DNA of 64,000 nt from Flavobacterium soli DSM 19725. GTDB taxonomy: Bacteria > Bacteroidota > Bacteroidia > Flavobacteriales > Flavobacteriaceae. Shown in pieces: positions 17,219-24,622 of this stretch. The notes under the pieces were generated by a model. That model was not told where the DNA came from. It ran no database searches and saw only the letters and a program-made list of their open reading frames with translations. Each line of letters opens with the position of its first letter. Position 1 is the stretch's first letter. Position numbers and translations under genes: made by a program. The stretch spans positions 62,001 to 126,000 of the forward strand of contig NZ_AUGO01000006.1 of NCBI RefSeq assembly GCF_000422705.1, in the 5' to 3' direction.

Positions 17219-17877
17219 TGGCAGAAGAAATAAATATAGTAGTAGTAGATGATGAAGTTCTATTTCGAAAAGGAATCGTATTTTTGCTTCAAAGAGTGAA
17301 GGCTATCAAAGTAGTTGGTGAAGCTGGTGACGGTGCTGAACTTTTAGAATATTTAGAAACTGCAACTATACTTCCAGATATTATTTTGATCGATATCAAT
17401 ATGCCTACAATCAATGGTGTAGAAGCGACAAAGAACATTAGAAAGCAATATCCCGATATAAAAATAATAGCACTAACAAGTTATCATACGCCTTTGTTTA
17501 TTGCTAATATGATTCAAGAAGGGGCTGCTTCTTACTTGATTAAGAATGCCCATCCAGACGAAATGATTAAAACAATTAAAGAAGTTGCCAAAAAAGGATT
17601 TTATTATAATGAAAATGTGATTCAGGTTTTGAGCAATAATTTTTCACCCAACAAAAAGATTATCAATTTTTTGAGTGATGATTTTCTATCTTCGCGAGAA
17701 AGAAAAATTCTAGAACTCATTTGTTTGCAACAAAGTACAGTGGAAATTGCCGAGAAACTATTCATTAGCCCCAGAACAGTTGAAGGATATCGAATTAGCC
17801 TACTTGTAAAAACAGAGACCAAAAACGTAGCGGGTCTAGTTGTTTTTGCACTCCAGAACAAGATTGTCTCTCTTTAA
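17218..17877 (+). CDS. LuxR/NarL-family response regulator
   Basis: A 219-residue regulator. The receiver has the acidic pair in IVVVDDEVLFRKG, the phospho-acceptor Asp in IILIDINMPTINGVEA, Thr in IIALTSYHTP and Lys in YLIKNAHPDE. The C-terminal LuxR-type helix-turn-helix is LSSRERKILELICL followed by STVEIAEKLFISPRTVEGYR. It is translationally coupled to the kinase. The palindromes at 15288 and 17912, before the first gene of this unit and the gene after it, fit the inverted repeats bound by dimeric regulators of this family. Confidence 0.9.
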   Translation: MAEEINIVVVDDEVLFRKGIVFLLQRVKAIKVVGEAGDGAELLEYLETATILPDIILIDINMPTINGVEATKNIRKQYPDIKIIALTSYHTPLFIANMIQEGAASYLIKNAHPDEMIKTIKEVAKKGFYYNENVIQVLSNNFSPNKKIINFLSDDFLSSRERKILELICLQQSTVEIAEKLFISPRTVEGYRISLLVKTETKNVAGLVVFALQNKIVSL

Positions 17878-17911
17878 AGCTAGATTTTAGGGCTTGTAGA
17901 GAGGATGAAAA

Positions 17912-17931
17912 AATACGTATTTATACGTATT
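17912..17931. promoter_or_regulatory. palindrome upstream of the 149-aa gene (copy 2)
   Basis: AATACGTAT-TT-ATACGTATT, centred about 79 bases before the start at 18001. Its core, TACGTAT-N2-ATACGTA, differs from the copy at 15288 only at the outermost base of each arm and in the spacer. Confidence 0.6.
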
Positions 17932-18000
17932 GTACATTTAAATACTTTATCCGAAATTTACAAAAGTAAAACCCCCTAGCTAACTTTAAAAAGATTTATC

Positions 18001-18450
18001 ATGATTACATTATTATTTTCAGGACGAAGTGCTTCTATAATGAAGGCCGTTCAAAAAGCGAATGAAATCCTTGCCAGTGATACATTTTATGAAAAAATAG
18101 CATTACTGCCACAAATGTCCAATACATCATTGACATCACCAGAGATTGCAAGAATACTCAAGACAACAAATCGAAAGATTACCATTCATACCTATTGGAA
18201 TCCTTTTGGAAAAACCACAAAAAAAATGAATGCTTACCAATTTGAGGTCAATACCAATAAAATTAGTTGTGTAACGGCCTATGCAGTCAACACTTTAATT
18301 AATGAAACGATTCAGGTTATAGCTCTACTTGGAGATCAGATTAATTTTTCGAACTCAGATCATTATCATGAAGAAGAAGAAAATGCATTTCCTTGGAGGA
18401 TAGGTGAGATTGCAGAAATTATCAGCAGAAAAACAAGACAATTTGCTTAA
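18001..18450 (+). CDS. 149-residue protein, unknown, probable target of the two-component system
   Basis: A soluble protein of 149 residues. The first part includes SGRSASIMKAVQKANEILAS and KIALLPQMSNTSLTSPEIA; later come the tyrosine- and tryptophan-bearing IHTYWNPFGKTTKKM and the acidic, His-containing NFSNSDHYHEEEENAFPWRI. I do not recognise the family; the VNTLINETIQVIALLGDQIN stretch before the acidic segment is faintly like a degenerate metallopeptidase core, but lacks a clear HExxH. The palindrome at 17912 places it under the response regulator, and a strong terminator follows at 18531. Confidence 0.7.
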   Translation: MITLLFSGRSASIMKAVQKANEILASDTFYEKIALLPQMSNTSLTSPEIARILKTTNRKITIHTYWNPFGKTTKKMNAYQFEVNTNKISCVTAYAVNTLINETIQVIALLGDQINFSNSDHYHEEEENAFPWRIGEIAEIISRKTRQFA

Positions 18451-18530
18451 GTTAAGATCAGTGAATTGAATCATAGAATTTTGAAAATTTAGTTTGTTAA
18501 AGCAGTTTCCTAAAAAACTGTGATAGTTTG

Positions 18531-18562
18531 AACCGTTGACAAAGGTCAACGGTTTTTTTTGC
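18531..18562 (+). terminator. rho-independent terminator
   Basis: AACCGTTGAC (18531-18540), AAAG loop, GTCAACGGTT (18545-18554), then a run of T. It ends the two-component module and isolates the cysteine operon leader. Confidence 0.9.
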
Positions 18563-18665
18563 TACATAATTCTTGATAAAATGACCTATAAAAAAAGCAA
18601 TTAGATAGTAATACAATGCATTTTTAATCAAAACAACAAAAATTAAACGCTTTTAAAAAAAGTTT

Positions 18666-18706
18666 TTGTTAGTGTTAGGATATTAAAAATAAAATTTAGA
18701 AGTTTG
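18666..18706 (+). promoter_or_regulatory. possible promoter of the cysteine operon leader
   Basis: A TTG at 18666-18668 and the -7-like TAGAAGTTTG (18697-18706) lie between the upstream terminator and the first leader peptide. The match to TAnnTTTG has two extra bases, so this is a weak placement; but the promoter must lie within 18563-18724. Confidence 0.3.
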
Positions 18707-18724
18707 TAAAGTAAAATAAGAACA

Positions 18725-18793
18725 ATGATTTTAAATGTTTGCAATATGTGTTGTACAGTGTGGAAAACTTCCGCAGGGTCGCCTATTGCATAA
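18725..18793 (+). CDS. leader peptide 1 of the cysteine operon
   Basis: A 22-codon frame: ATG at 18725 to TAA at 18791. It has the pattern NVCNMCCTVWK, three Cys codons at 18740, 18749 and 18752. A later in-frame ATG at 18746 would give a peptide beginning Met-Cys-Cys. It is followed 27 bases later by a rho-independent terminator, and the whole unit stands before the sulfate assimilation genes. That is the layout of a cysteine attenuator: ribosome stalling at Cys codons when Cys-tRNA is low. The bases GCAGGG (18773-18778), late in the peptide, can pair with CCTCTGC in the terminator's left arm, giving a possible antiterminator. Confidence 0.65.
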   Translation: MILNVCNMCCTVWKTSAGSPIA

Positions 18794-18817
18794 ATTTTAA
18801 ACAATAAAATATATGAC

Positions 18818-18850
18818 AAGCCTCTGCAAAACTGCAGGGGCTTTTTTTTT
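18818..18850 (+). terminator. attenuator terminator 1
   Basis: AAGCCTCTGCA (18818-18828), AAAC loop, TGCAGGGGCTT (18833-18843) with one U-G pair, then T9. It lies between the two leader peptides, not at the end of a gene unit. Confidence 0.8.
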
Positions 18851-18876
18851 TAAATTAAATTTCAATCAAAAATAAA

Positions 18877-18960
18877 ATGAATAATTCAATAATAAATACA
18901 GTAAGCATGATGTGTTGTTGTTCCAAAAACCATGGGATGGCATTCGCTATTGATTTCTAG
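18877..18960 (+). CDS. leader peptide 2 of the cysteine operon
   Basis: A 27-codon frame: ATG at 18877 to TAG at 18958. The middle reads NTVSMMCCCSKNHGM; three consecutive Cys codons (TGT at 18913, 18916, 18919) follow two Met codons. In-frame ATGs at 18907 and 18910 would give a shorter peptide that begins Met-Cys-Cys-Cys, like the short form of leader 1. A second terminator follows 24 bases after the stop. GGGAT (18934-18938), downstream of the Cys codons, can pair with ATCCC (18987-18991) of the terminator, so a ribosome stalled at the Cys codons would leave the antiterminator free while a ribosome reaching the stop would cover it. Confidence 0.7.
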   Translation: MNNSIINTVSMMCCCSKNHGMAFAIDF

Positions 18961-18984
18961 TATCGAAATTGAAGTAAGTCAGCT

Positions 18985-19015
18985 AAATCCCTTGTATTCA
19001 AAGGGATTTTTTTTT
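18985..19015 (+). terminator. attenuator terminator 2
   Basis: AAATCCCTT (18985-18993), 7-base loop, AAGGGATTT (19001-19009), merging into a T-run to 19015. It stands only 19 bases before the cysH start at 19034. Confidence 0.8.
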
Positions 19016-19033
19016 AACCAAAAATTTAAAATA

Positions 19034-19735
19034 ATGATAAATCAGGATTTGTTAGAAGCCTTATTTGATAAGTCAGATTTAGAACTGGCACTGTATCAAA
19101 TCAATCAGCTTGATAGTGAGAAGATTGTTTTTTCAACCAGTTTTGGAATTGAAGATCAGGTGGTGTCACATGCTATTTTCAGCCAAAATCTTACCAATAT
19201 AGAAACGTTTACACTCGATACAGGAAGGTTGTATCCAGAAACGTATTCAGTTTGGGACAAGACATTGTTGCAATATGGCGTCAAAATAAAAAGCTTTTCG
19301 CCTGATACTCTTGACATCGAAAATTTTGTGGAGGAAAAAGGGATCAATGCATTTTATGAATCGATAGAACTCAGGAAAGAGTGTTGCTATTTGAGAAAAG
19401 TAGCTCCTCTGAAAAGGGCCTTGGCGGGAGCTAAAATTTGGATCACAGGCTTAAGGGCTGAACAATCCCAAAACCGGAATGATCTCAAGATTGTAGAATG
19501 GGATGCACAATTTCAGTTGTACAAATTCAATCCCTTGTTGCATTGGACTTACGAAGAAGTAAAAGCGTATGCACTAAAAAACGGAGTTCCCTATAATCCA
19601 TTACACGATCAAGGTTTTGTCAGTATAGGTTGTGCACCTTGTACCAGAGCCATAAAAGAAGGCGAAGATTTTAGAGCAGGAAGATGGTGGTGGGAAGACA
19701 ATTCTAAAAAAGAATGCGGTTTACACCAAAAATAA
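19034..19735 (+). CDS. cysH: adenylylsulfate / phosphoadenylylsulfate reductase
   Basis: A 233-residue PP-loop family reductase. The nucleotide part shows FSTSFGIEDQVVSHAI and TFTLDTGRLYPETY. Two cysteine pairs are present, RKECCYLRKVAPL and SIGCAPCTRAIKEGEDFRAG, and the C-terminus is KKECGLHQK with the catalytic Cys. The CC...CxxC set binds a [4Fe-4S] cluster and marks the APS-reducing type, which agrees with the absence of an APS kinase gene in the operon. An open frame extends upstream to 18932, but it would run through leader 2 and the attenuator, so the ATG at 19034 is chosen. First structural gene of the operon. Confidence 0.92.
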   Translation: MINQDLLEALFDKSDLELALYQINQLDSEKIVFSTSFGIEDQVVSHAIFSQNLTNIETFTLDTGRLYPETYSVWDKTLLQYGVKIKSFSPDTLDIENFVEEKGINAFYESIELRKECCYLRKVAPLKRALAGAKIWITGLRAEQSQNRNDLKIVEWDAQFQLYKFNPLLHWTYEEVKAYALKNGVPYNPLHDQGFVSIGCAPCTRAIKEGEDFRAGRWWWEDNSKKECGLHQK

Positions 19736-19765
19736 ATACTAATCAAACAGAAAAAAAATATAAAT

Positions 19766-20674
19766 ATGAGTATAAATTCAACCGACTATTTAGCACAATT
19801 GGAAAACGAAGCCATCTACATTCTCAGAGAAACCGCGGCACAATTTGAAAAGCCTGCCTTACTTTTTTCTGGCGGAAAAGATTCAATCGTTTTGGTACAT
19901 CTTGCCTTGAAGGCCTTTCGTCCGGGGAAGTTTCCCTTTCCTTTGGTACATGTTGACACTGGACATAATTTCCCTGAAGCAATTGCCTTTCGAGATTATC
20001 TGACCCAAAAAATAGGAGAGAAGCTTATTGTAGCAGATGTAGAGAAAAGCATCAAAAAATACAATCTTGAAGAAACAAAAGGCCGTTTTCCTTCCCGAAA
20101 CGCCTTGCAAACCTATGCCTTATTGGATGTTATCGAAGAAAATGAGTTTGATGCCTGTATTGGTGGAGCAAGAAGAGACGAGGAAAAGGCCCGTGCCAAA
20201 GAACGAATTTTCTCCGTCAGGGACGATTTTGGTCAATGGGATCCAAAGTTGCAACGTCCGGAATTGTGGGACATTTTAAACGGAAAAGTCCAAAAAGGCA
20301 ACAATGTTCGTGTTTTCCCCATCAGCAATTGGACCGAGTTGGATATTTGGAATTACATCCAAAAAAACAATATCGAATTGCCCAGTTTGTATTTTGCCCA
20401 TGATCGGGAATGCATTGTGCATCAGGATAAATTGGTAGCCACTTCAAAATTCATTCAGCCCTTGCCAGGTGATGTAGTGGTAAATCAAAAAGTGCGATAC
20501 AGGACCGTTGGCGACATGACCTGCACGGCTGCTGTTCCTTCCCAAGCTGCAACGATTCAAGACATAATAGATGATATCATTATCACGAGAGTTAGCGAAA
20601 GAGGCCAAACTAGACTGGATGATCTGCTTTCTGAAGCTGCCATGGAAGATCGAAAAAAGCAGGGTTATTTTTAA
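19766..20674 (+). CDS. cysD: sulfate adenylyltransferase subunit 2
   Basis: A 302-residue PP-loop ATP pyrophosphatase. It has the loop LLFSGGKDSIVLVHLA, HVDTGHNFPEAI, GGARRDEEKARAKERI and the C-terminal RTVGDMTCTAAVPS and SEAAMEDRKKQGYF. It makes adenylylsulfate from sulfate and ATP as a heterodimer with the GTPase subunit encoded just downstream. Length and motifs are those of CysD. It begins 30 bases after cysH. Confidence 0.95.
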   Translation: MSINSTDYLAQLENEAIYILRETAAQFEKPALLFSGGKDSIVLVHLALKAFRPGKFPFPLVHVDTGHNFPEAIAFRDYLTQKIGEKLIVADVEKSIKKYNLEETKGRFPSRNALQTYALLDVIEENEFDACIGGARRDEEKARAKERIFSVRDDFGQWDPKLQRPELWDILNGKVQKGNNVRVFPISNWTELDIWNYIQKNNIELPSLYFAHDRECIVHQDKLVATSKFIQPLPGDVVVNQKVRYRTVGDMTCTAAVPSQAATIQDIIDDIIITRVSERGQTRLDDLLSEAAMEDRKKQGYF

Positions 20675-20697
20675 ATCAATTATAAAAGATAAAAAAA

Positions 20698-21942
20698 ATG
20701 AAAACATTACGATTTATAACAGCAGGAAATGTAGACGACGGAAAAAGTACCTTGATTGGCCGATTGCTTTATGATTCAGATAGCATCCATACCGATCAGT
20801 TGGGAATTTTGCAAAAACAGATCCGTCAAGAAGGACAGGAAATAGATTTAGCCCTCATCACCGATGGATTGAGAGCCGAACGGGAACAAGGCATCACGAT
20901 TGACGTGGCCTACAAATATTTTTCCACCCAAAAAAGGAAGTTCATCATTGCTGACGCTCCCGGTCATGAACAGTATACCCGGAATATGATTACAGGTACC
21001 TCAAATTCAGACTTGATTATTATTTTGGTCGATGCACGAAAGGGAATCACGGTTCAGACGAAACGCCATGCAAGCATCGGATCTTTGATGGGCATTAAAA
21101 AAGCCATTATCGCCATCAACAAGATTGATCTCGTAAATTATTCAGAAGAAGTTTTCGAACAAATCAAAGTAGACTTTGAAGCCATCAAATCGAACTTGAA
21201 ATTTGATGAAATTATTTATTTGCCAGTTAGTGCCCTTGTGGGAGACAATATTGTAGAAAAATCACATCGCACGCCATGGTATGAAGGCGAGGCACTTTTG
21301 AAGCTATTAGAAAAAATAGAAATCCCATCCACCGAAAATTTATCCTCCAGATTTCAAGTGCAGTGGGTAATCCGCCCTAAAAATGATGATTTTCATGATT
21401 ATAGGGGCTATGCTGGTTTGGTTTTAAGTGGTAATTATAAAGTAGGAGATAGCGTTAAGATTTATCCATCTGAAATTGAAACCAAAATCATCAAGATTGA
21501 AAAAAATCTGGAAACGATAACAGAAGCTAAGGCTGGCGAAAACGTAGTGCTCCATTTTGATGGAAATTTTGACATCAGCAGAGGAGATGCGGTAGTGAAA
21601 TCAGAGGAAATCTTAACGAGCGGCTCGGCAATCAACTCTTGGATTTCATGGCTCGATCACACCGAATTGCAAATTGGCAAAACCTATATTTTACAGCATC
21701 GTTTTAGAAATGTAAGGGCAAAAGTAGTAGCAATCAATCGAAAATGGGATGTAAACGAATGGAAATTTTCTACAACAGACACCATCAAGCTCAATGATAT
21801 TGCCCAAATCGCAATCAAAACCAATCAAAATTTATTTTACGATTCCTTTATCGATAACCCCAAATCTGGGAACGCCATCTTGATTGATGAAACCACGTTT
21901 GCAACCGTTGGAGCATTAATGTTTTTAGAACAAAATAATTGA
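20698..21942 (+). CDS. cysN: sulfate adenylyltransferase subunit 1 (GTPase)
   Basis: A 414-residue EF-Tu-like GTPase. The G motifs are GNVDDGKSTLIGRL (P-loop), DAPGHEQYTRNM (switch II) and INKIDLVNYS, followed by beta-barrel domains. GTP hydrolysis drives adenylylsulfate synthesis by CysD. It ends without an APS kinase domain, so no CysNC fusion, in keeping with the APS-type reductase upstream. Same operon, 24 bases after cysD. Confidence 0.95.
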   Translation: MKTLRFITAGNVDDGKSTLIGRLLYDSDSIHTDQLGILQKQIRQEGQEIDLALITDGLRAEREQGITIDVAYKYFSTQKRKFIIADAPGHEQYTRNMITGTSNSDLIIILVDARKGITVQTKRHASIGSLMGIKKAIIAINKIDLVNYSEEVFEQIKVDFEAIKSNLKFDEIIYLPVSALVGDNIVEKSHRTPWYEGEALLKLLEKIEIPSTENLSSRFQVQWVIRPKNDDFHDYRGYAGLVLSGNYKVGDSVKIYPSEIETKIIKIEKNLETITEAKAGENVVLHFDGNFDISRGDAVVKSEEILTSGSAINSWISWLDHTELQIGKTYILQHRFRNVRAKVVAINRKWDVNEWKFSTTDTIKLNDIAQIAIKTNQNLFYDSFIDNPKSGNAILIDETTFATVGALMFLEQNN

Positions 21943-21949
21943 GTATAAA

Positions 21950-22783
21950 ATGTTAGAATCAACAAACAAGGCTTTAAAAATCTACGAATCGAATGTTGTA
22001 GGAAACCGAATTTATTTGGATGCCAAAGTAGTTTCCAATTGGATCGATGATTTGTTTTCATGGCTCTTTTGTACGCTTGAAAACTACAAAGATTTCGCTG
22101 TTTTTGAAAGTAAAGAAAAAGAACTGCAATTGGAACTCGAATCTTTTTTTCTTCAATTGAATTATTCTCAAGCTGAAGCAAAAGAAAAACAATTGTCTTT
22201 TTTTAATGCATTACCCGATTTGCACAGCACATTGCTAGAAGATCTCAATACAGTTCTAGAATTTGATCCTTCGGCAAGATCCAAAAATGAGGTATTGATT
22301 GCCTATCCAGGTTTTTTTGCCATAGCAGCACATCGAATCGCACATGAATTATGGAAAAGCAAAGTCGCTATTTTGCCAAGGCTAATCGCTGAAAATGCAC
22401 ATAGCAAAACAGGAATCGATATTCATCCCGGTGCACAAATAGGAAAACGATTTTTTATAGATCATGGCACTGGAATCGTCATTGGCGAGACCTCGAAGAT
22501 TGGAAATGACGTCAAGATCTATCAAGGTGTGACACTTGGAGCCCTTAGTGTTAGCCGTGATAAAGTAGAAGAAAAACGACATCCCACCATCGAAGATAAA
22601 GTTGTTATCTATGCCAATGCCACTATTTTGGGTGGAAAAACTGTAATCGGTAGAGGAGCTGTAATCGGAGGAAACGTGTGGATTACAAGTTCAATTCCAG
22701 CCCAATCCTTGGTTTACCACAAAAGCGAAATCATTGTAAAAGACAAACAATCGTTTCCAGAAACGCTAAATTTTATTATATAA
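21950..22783 (+). CDS. cysE: serine O-acetyltransferase
   Basis: A 277-residue protein. The helical N-terminal half is followed by a left-handed beta-helix of hexapeptide repeats (GIDIHPGAQIGKRFFIDHGT, IGETSKIGNDVKIYQGVTLG, and later NATILGGKTVIGRGAVIGGN). The catalytic His lies in FIDHGTGIVIG. It acetylates serine with acetyl-CoA to O-acetylserine, the acceptor for sulfide. It belongs to the longer EpsC-like form. Spaced seven bases from cysN and 21 bases before the cysteine synthase gene. Confidence 0.92.
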   Translation: MLESTNKALKIYESNVVGNRIYLDAKVVSNWIDDLFSWLFCTLENYKDFAVFESKEKELQLELESFFLQLNYSQAEAKEKQLSFFNALPDLHSTLLEDLNTVLEFDPSARSKNEVLIAYPGFFAIAAHRIAHELWKSKVAILPRLIAENAHSKTGIDIHPGAQIGKRFFIDHGTGIVIGETSKIGNDVKIYQGVTLGALSVSRDKVEEKRHPTIEDKVVIYANATILGGKTVIGRGAVIGGNVWITSSIPAQSLVYHKSEIIVKDKQSFPETLNFII

Positions 22784-22804
22784 CACATTAGAAATAAATA
22801 TATT

Positions 22805-23716
22805 ATGAAAGCAAATACCATTTTAGAAACGATAGGGAAAACACCTGTCGTGAGAATCAATCGATTATTTGGAGCATTGAAAAATGTTTGGATAAAATTA
22901 GAAAAAAACAATCCTGGAAATAGCATCAAGGATCGAATTGCACTTGCCATGATAGAAGATGTTGAAGCAAAAGGATTGCTAAACCCCGACAGCATTATCA
23001 TCGAACCGACGTCTGGAAATACCGGAATTGGTTTGGCATTGGTTGCTGCGGTAAAAGGCTACAAGGTAATTCTTGTGATGCCAGAATCGATGAGTGTCGA
23101 ACGCCGAAAATTGATGGAAATCTATGGAGCGGAGTTCGAGCTCACACCACGTGAAAAAGGGATGAAAGGTGCAATTGAAAAAGCGGCCGAATTAGTAGCA
23201 ACTACCCCAAATTCGTGGTCTCCAAAGCAGTTTGAAAACCCAGCCAATGTCGCCATCCATGAAAGAACAACTGCTGCTGAGATTTTAGAAGATTTTCCAG
23301 ATCGATTGGATTATATCATCACAGGTGTTGGAACAGGTGGTCATATTTCGGGAGTTGCCAAGATCCTGAAAAATAAGTTTCCGAATCTAAAAGTCATTGC
23401 CGTAGAACCAGAATTATCGCCCGTTTTGAGTGGGGGAAGTCCAGCACCACATCCCATTCAAGGAATTGGAGCAGGTTTCGTTCCCGCCAATTATCATGCA
23501 GATTTGATTGACGAGGTAATTCAAGTAAGTAAAGAAGAGGCGTTCCAGTTTGCACGAGCTGCTGCAAAGGAGGAGGGGATTTTGGGCGGAATTTCGACTG
23601 GTGCTTCTCTGGCAGCTGTTGCCCAAAAGATTAAAAATCTTCCCGATGATGTTGTAATTCTCACCTTTAATTATGATACAGGAGAACGCTATCTTTCCAT
23701 AGAAGGACTCTTCTAA
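22805..23716 (+). CDS. cysK: cysteine synthase (O-acetylserine sulfhydrylase)
   Basis: A 303-residue PLP enzyme. The PLP lysine is in [18 protein letters not shown], the substrate loop is [14 protein letters not shown], the phosphate loop [15 protein letters not shown], and the C-terminus [13 protein letters not shown]. It joins sulfide and O-acetylserine to give cysteine. Following cysE directly, it closes the biosynthetic half of the operon. About 35 percent of its residues look different from the PLP enzyme at 114, so the two are not recent duplicates (by eye). Confidence 0.92.
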   Translation: MKANTILETIGKTPVVRINRLFGALKNVWIKLEKNNPGNSIKDRIALAMIEDVEAKGLLNPDSIIIEPTSGNTGIGLALVAAVKGYKVILVMPESMSVERRKLMEIYGAEFELTPREKGMKGAIEKAAELVATTPNSWSPKQFENPANVAIHERTTAAEILEDFPDRLDYIITGVGTGGHISGVAKILKNKFPNLKVIAVEPELSPVLSGGSPAPHPIQGIGAGFVPANYHADLIDEVIQVSKEEAFQFARAAAKEEGILGGISTGASLAAVAQKIKNLPDDVVILTFNYDTGERYLSIEGLF

Positions 23717-23806
23717 AAACAAAATAATCTTAATATTTCGTAAGTTTTTCCTTAGTTATTTAATTAAGGCAGCCCTACTTATGTCTTATTTTAAAAATAC
23801 AAACAA

Positions 23807-24622
23807 ATGAAAATAGTAAATAAAGGCAAGGTCATTCTTGCTGGAACAGGTCCAGGAGATCCTGATTTGATTAGTGTCAAGGCATTGAAATACTTGAAAA
23901 TAGCAGATGTGATATTAACTGATAGATTGGTATCGCCAGTTCTGATAGAAGAAAATGCCTCAAAAACGGCTTTGGTAATTTATGTAGGTAAGCAATGTTC
24001 GAAAGGCATTCACACCCCTCAAAAAGACATAAACGATTTGATGGTTGAATTTGCACAGCAAGGAAAATTGGTTCTTCGATTGAAAGGTGGCGATGCGACT
24101 TTGTTTTCCAATATCTTGGACGAATTGCAAGTATTGAAAACCCATGAAATTCCATACGAGATTATTCCCGGAATTTCGGCAGCTTTTGGAGCTGCCGCCT
24201 ATACAGGAATTCCGCTAACAGCCCGAGAACATTCAAGAGGCGTTCGTTTTTTAACGTTATATGATTTGAATACCGTAAAAAGCAATCAATGGAACGATTG
24301 GTCTACCACCGATGATACCTTGGTATTCTATATGAGTGGCCAAAAGCTGCAAACATTGGTACAAAAACTCATCCATAACGGAATTGAAATCCATAAGGGA
24401 ATTGCAATTGTCCAGCAGGCAACAACACCTTTTCAAAAGACAACGGTTTTTTCTTTCGAAGATTTAAAACTGAAAAGTTTGCCCGATTTTGCTTTTGTAC
24501 CCACGATTATCCTGATTGGAAATGTGGTGAATCTGCATGAAAAATTTAATTGGTACCAAGAACAAAACGCTACAACATCTTACTTCGATAACCATAAAAA
24601 TACCCTTCAAAATGCTATCTGA
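23807..24622 (+). CDS. cobA: uroporphyrinogen-III C-methyltransferase
   Basis: A 271-residue SAM-dependent tetrapyrrole methylase. Motifs are VILAGTGPGDPDLISVKALK at the N-terminus, LRLKGGDATLFSN, and PGISAAFGAAAYTGIPLTAR. It makes precorrin-2, the first step to siroheme for the sulfite reductase encoded downstream. A short frame (23781-23810) ends in a TGA that overlaps the ATG of this gene; it may be chance or coupling. The 90-base gap before it is the largest in the operon. Its end overlaps the cysJ start by 11 bases. Confidence 0.92.
   Translation: MKIVNKGKVILAGTGPGDPDLISVKALKYLKIADVILTDRLVSPVLIEENASKTALVIYVGKQCSKGIHTPQKDINDLMVEFAQQGKLVLRLKGGDATLFSNILDELQVLKTHEIPYEIIPGISAAFGAAAYTGIPLTAREHSRGVRFLTLYDLNTVKSNQWNDWSTTDDTLVFYMSGQKLQTLVQKLIHNGIEIHKGIAIVQQATTPFQKTTVFSFEDLKLKSLPDFAFVPTIILIGNVVNLHEKFNWYQEQNATTSYFDNHKNTLQNAI

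Noticed and set aside
18563..18724. SAM or other known riboswitch before the cysteine operon
   Set aside because: No conserved core seen; the leader peptides and terminators explain the region.
18932..19033. Longer N-terminus for cysH
   Set aside because: The extension would translate leader peptide 2 and its terminator in another frame; the ATG at 19034 gives the normal protein.
23781..23810. Nine-codon frame overlapping the cobA start
   Set aside because: No Cys codons and too short to judge; probably chance.
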